From Microbacterium sp. LWO14-1.2 (GTDB lineage Bacteria > Actinomycetota > Actinomycetes > Actinomycetales > Microbacteriaceae), in the NCBI RefSeq assembly GCF_038397715.1, contig NZ_CP151633.1:3658001-3722000 (forward strand): a stretch of 64,000 bases of DNA. The letters run 5' to 3'. This document shows positions 62,002 through 64,000 of the stretch, piece after piece. A program made the translations under genes and the position numbers. Position 1 is the first letter of the stretch, and every line of letters begins with the position of its first letter. Under the pieces are notes generated by a model that worked only from the letters and a program-made list of their open reading frames with translations, did no database searches and was not told where the DNA came from.

Positions 62002-62412
62002 GTGAGCGCCCGCACGAAGGCGCGCAAGCGCGCACTCGACATCCTGTTCTCGTCCGACGTCCGCGGCGACGACCTGGCGGTCACCCTCGCCGCCGAGGCG
62101 TCGCGCGCTGCCAGCGAGCCCGCTCGCGAGGCCTCCTGGCTGTACGCCCGCGAGGTGGTCGACGGCATCATCGACCACCGCGACGAGATCGACGAACACA
62201 TCACCACCCACAGCCGCGACTGGAAGTTGGAGCGGATGCCCGCGGTCGACCGGGCCCTGCTGCGGATCGGCGTCTGGGAGATCCTCTTCAACGACGAGGT
62301 GCCGACGGCCGTCGCGATCGACGAGGCGGTCGAGCTCGCCAAGGAGTTCTCGACCGACGATTCGGGCGCGTTCGTGCACGGCGTGCTCGCGCGGGTGGCC
62401 CGAGCGGCCTGA
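62002..62412 (+). CDS. nusB: transcription antitermination factor NusB
   Basis: 136 residues, all-helical. Binds boxA RNA with S10 during rRNA transcription. Marks: TKARKRALDILFSSD, RMPAVDRALLRIGVWEILF, and VAIDEAVELAKEFSTDDSGAFVHGVL. GTG start three bases after efp, so likely one operon. Confidence 0.94.
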   Translation: MSARTKARKRALDILFSSDVRGDDLAVTLAAEASRAASEPAREASWLYAREVVDGIIDHRDEIDEHITTHSRDWKLERMPAVDRALLRIGVWEILFNDEVPTAVAIDEAVELAKEFSTDDSGAFVHGVLARVARAA

Positions 62413-62475
62413 GCTGCCGTCGCGGCACCGCGGCACCGCGGCGTCGCTGTCGGTGGTCCGGGAGACGATGACCAG

Positions 62476-64000
62476 ATGAACGACTGGCGGTCTCTGCTCC
62501 CGGCGAAGGTCCGTGACGGCGACACCCCGCTCGCGCTCGGTGTCGAGCTGCGTCTGCGCGACGCGCGCGGCTCGTGGTCGGCACGTCCGCAGCGAGCGGC
62601 GAGCCCGCGCGACGTCGCCAAGCGCGAGGGGGAGATCCTGCTCGGCGTGCGCCCGCTCGTACGCAGCGAGGCCACGGGGGCGTGGATCCAGGGACAGGCG
62701 TCGTGGGATGCCGTCCGACGCCCCGGCTCGCAGTTCCCGGCCATCGCCTCACGCTGGTTCGCGGATCTGCTGAACATCTCCCGCGACTCCCTGCTCTCCG
62801 GGGCGTCGGGGGAGTGGCTCATCCTCGATCATGTCGAGTCGCCGCTCCTCTGGCCCCATCTGCGGGCGGCGGACGAGCACGGCGTGGCGCTCGTCTCGAC
62901 GCGGAAGGACGTCACAGTCGAGCTCGCCGAGCGCGCGGTCGTGACCGGCGGTCTGCGTCGCGGCGACGACGGCGCCCTCCACCTGCGAGCGCAGGTCTCT
63001 TTCGACGACGTCGCCGTCCCGGCCGCCGACACGAGGGCGATCGGGCGCACCGGCGTGTACGCGGCATCCGTCGAGGGGACCAGGATGCGACTGCGCCTCG
63101 GCGGCGTGGCGCTCGCGCCCTCGGTGCTGCCGCTGCTCGGAGTGGCCGGGTCCGTTGTCGTGCCGGAGGGGGAGGAGAGCGCCTTCCTCCGCGACGCCTA
63201 CCCCCTTCTCGCCCGCACCGTGGCCCTTCGCGGTGAGGGCGGCTTCACGCCGCCCTCGCTGCCCGCTCCGGTCGCCGTGCTCTCGGTCGACCACCTCCGG
63301 GGCGACAGCATCCGCTTCTCCCTCGGCTGGGAATACCCCGGGTTCGGTCGCTTTCCGCTCTCGAGCTCCGCCGACGCGGTGCGGGACGCCGTGGCTGAGC
63401 GCGCGCTCCTGACGGCGATCGAGACGGCGTGGCCGACGGCCTCCGGGATCCCGTTCGACGGAGGCGGCACGCTGCACGACGTCGACGCGGCGGAGTTCGC
63501 GACCCATGTCGTTCCCGCGCTGGAGGCGATCGGCGTGCGCACGGAGTCCACGGGGCGCCGCAAGACCTACAACGAATTGAGCGGAGAGCCGGAGATCACC
63601 GTCACCACGGTCGAGTCGACGGATGCGGACTGGTTCGACCTCGGCGTGATCGTGCGCATCGACGGGCGCAGCATCCCATTCGAACCGCTGTTCTCCGCGC
63701 TGAGTAAGGGGCGGAAGAAGCTGCTGCTCGTCGACGGCAGCTATTTCTCGCTCGCGCATCCTGCGCTCGGTCGCCTGCGCGATCTCATCGACGAGGCGGG
63801 CGAGCTGGACGAGTGGGAGACGGGTCCGCGGATCAACCGGCACCAGCTCGCCCTCTGGGAGGACTTCGAGGATCTCGCCGATGAGGCTATCCCCGCGGTC
63901 ACATGGCGGGCGACCGCCGACGCTCTCCGCGGCGCGGAGGGCGTGCCGCACGTGCCGGCTCCCGCGTCGCTGACCGTCGGGCTCCGCCCGTATCAGCAGC
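62476..64000 (+). CDS. SNF2/DEAD-box helicase, N-terminal part, runs off the window
   Basis: 508 residues are visible and the frame is still open at the last base. The region begins MNDWRSLLPAK and contains a long uncharacterised N-terminal part typical of actinobacterial SNF2-family helicases. The last visible residues, VGLRPYQQ, match the LRPYQ motif that opens the helicase core, so the ATPase domain lies beyond the end. The start ATG has only a distant GGGAG; an earlier ATG at 62468 is in another frame. Confidence 0.75.
   Translation, partial: MNDWRSLLPAKVRDGDTPLALGVELRLRDARGSWSARPQRAASPRDVAKREGEILLGVRPLVRSEATGAWIQGQASWDAVRRPGSQFPAIASRWFADLLNISRDSLLSGASGEWLILDHVESPLLWPHLRAADEHGVALVSTRKDVTVELAERAVVTGGLRRGDDGALHLRAQVSFDDVAVPAADTRAIGRTGVYAASVEGTRMRLRLGGVALAPSVLPLLGVAGSVVVPEGEESAFLRDAYPLLARTVALRGEGGFTPPSLPAPVAVLSVDHLRGDSIRFSLGWEYPGFGRFPLSSSADAVRDAVAERALLTAIETAWPTASGIPFDGGGTLHDVDAAEFATHVVPALEAIGVRTESTGRRKTYNELSGEPEITVTTVESTDADWFDLGVIVRIDGRSIPFEPLFSALSKGRKKLLLVDGSYFSLAHPALGRLRDLIDEAGELDEWETGPRINRHQLALWEDFEDLADEAIPAVTWRATADALRGAEGVPHVPAPASLTVGLRPYQQ

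Noticed and set aside
62413-62475. GC-rich CGCGGCAC repeats after nusB as a terminator
   Set aside because: Several alternative weak pairings but no single clean stem, so not listed.

Overview
The window looks like the chromosome of a high-GC Gram-positive actinobacterium, most likely Microbacterium or another Microbacteriaceae. The signs are strong G/C preference at codon third positions, many GTG starts, an actinobacterial housekeeping order (thrS-HIT, pdxR/pdxST, yebC-ruvCAB-yajC-secDF-rel, rarA-rpsD-alaS-ruvX-mltG-aroECKBQ-efp-nusB), an LPXTG surface protein, and repeated use of leaderless starts with a TANNNT -10 box exactly six bases before the start codon. I saw no prophage, insertion sequence or CRISPR array.

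Layout. Bases 1-10.7 kb hold small units: an alpha/beta hydrolase cut by the window edge, sseA-sufE, zapE, an Amt transporter with a GlnR-like box, an orphan PemK/MazF-like gene carrying a long perfect hairpin, a truncated Pr6Pr membrane protein, an SPW-repeat protein, a GIY-YIG protein, four tRNA genes (Val-CAC on the minus strand; Gly-GCC, Cys-GCA, Val-GAC on the plus strand), a three-gene BLUF photoreceptor operon, and a TetR-controlled butanediol-type dehydrogenase.

Bases 10.9-29.65 kb are the accessory centrepiece: one giant surface-protein gene (about 6,057 residues if one frameshift is repaired) followed closely by a small lipoprotein gene. The protein has a signal peptide, a beta-rich head, about 48 tandem DUF11/DUF7507-type domains of about 117 residues, and an LPFTG anchor with a membrane segment and basic tail. 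The gene is split by a +1 frameshift at a G7 run in domain 10. From domain 14 on, the domains follow a six-domain super-repeat of about 2.1 kb. Domains 27-28 recur almost identically as domains 39-40, exactly twelve domains (4,221 bp) away, in a codon style (wobble G/T, poor in C) unlike the surrounding gene. A conserved Lys near the start and Asn near the end of each domain tend to be lost together, which suggests intramolecular isopeptide bonds.

Bases 29.7-38.8 kb hold photolyase and DoxX genes back to back with ynfA across overlapping leaderless promoters, thrS with an Ap4A-phosphorylase-like HIT gene ending in a short repeat array, and a vitamin B6 locus (pdxY, a MocR/PdxR regulator, pdxS, pdxT) followed by an apparently frameshifted small leaderless gene. 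Bases 38.9-64 kb are core functions: YebC, Holliday-junction processing (RuvCAB), Sec accessory proteins (YajC, SecD, SecF), the stringent response (Rel), RarA, ribosomal protein S4, AlaRS, RuvX, MltG, the shikimate pathway (aroE, aroC, aroK, aroB, aroQ), EF-P, NusB and the start of a SNF2-type helicase that runs off the window. There is no gene-free stretch longer than about 300 bases.
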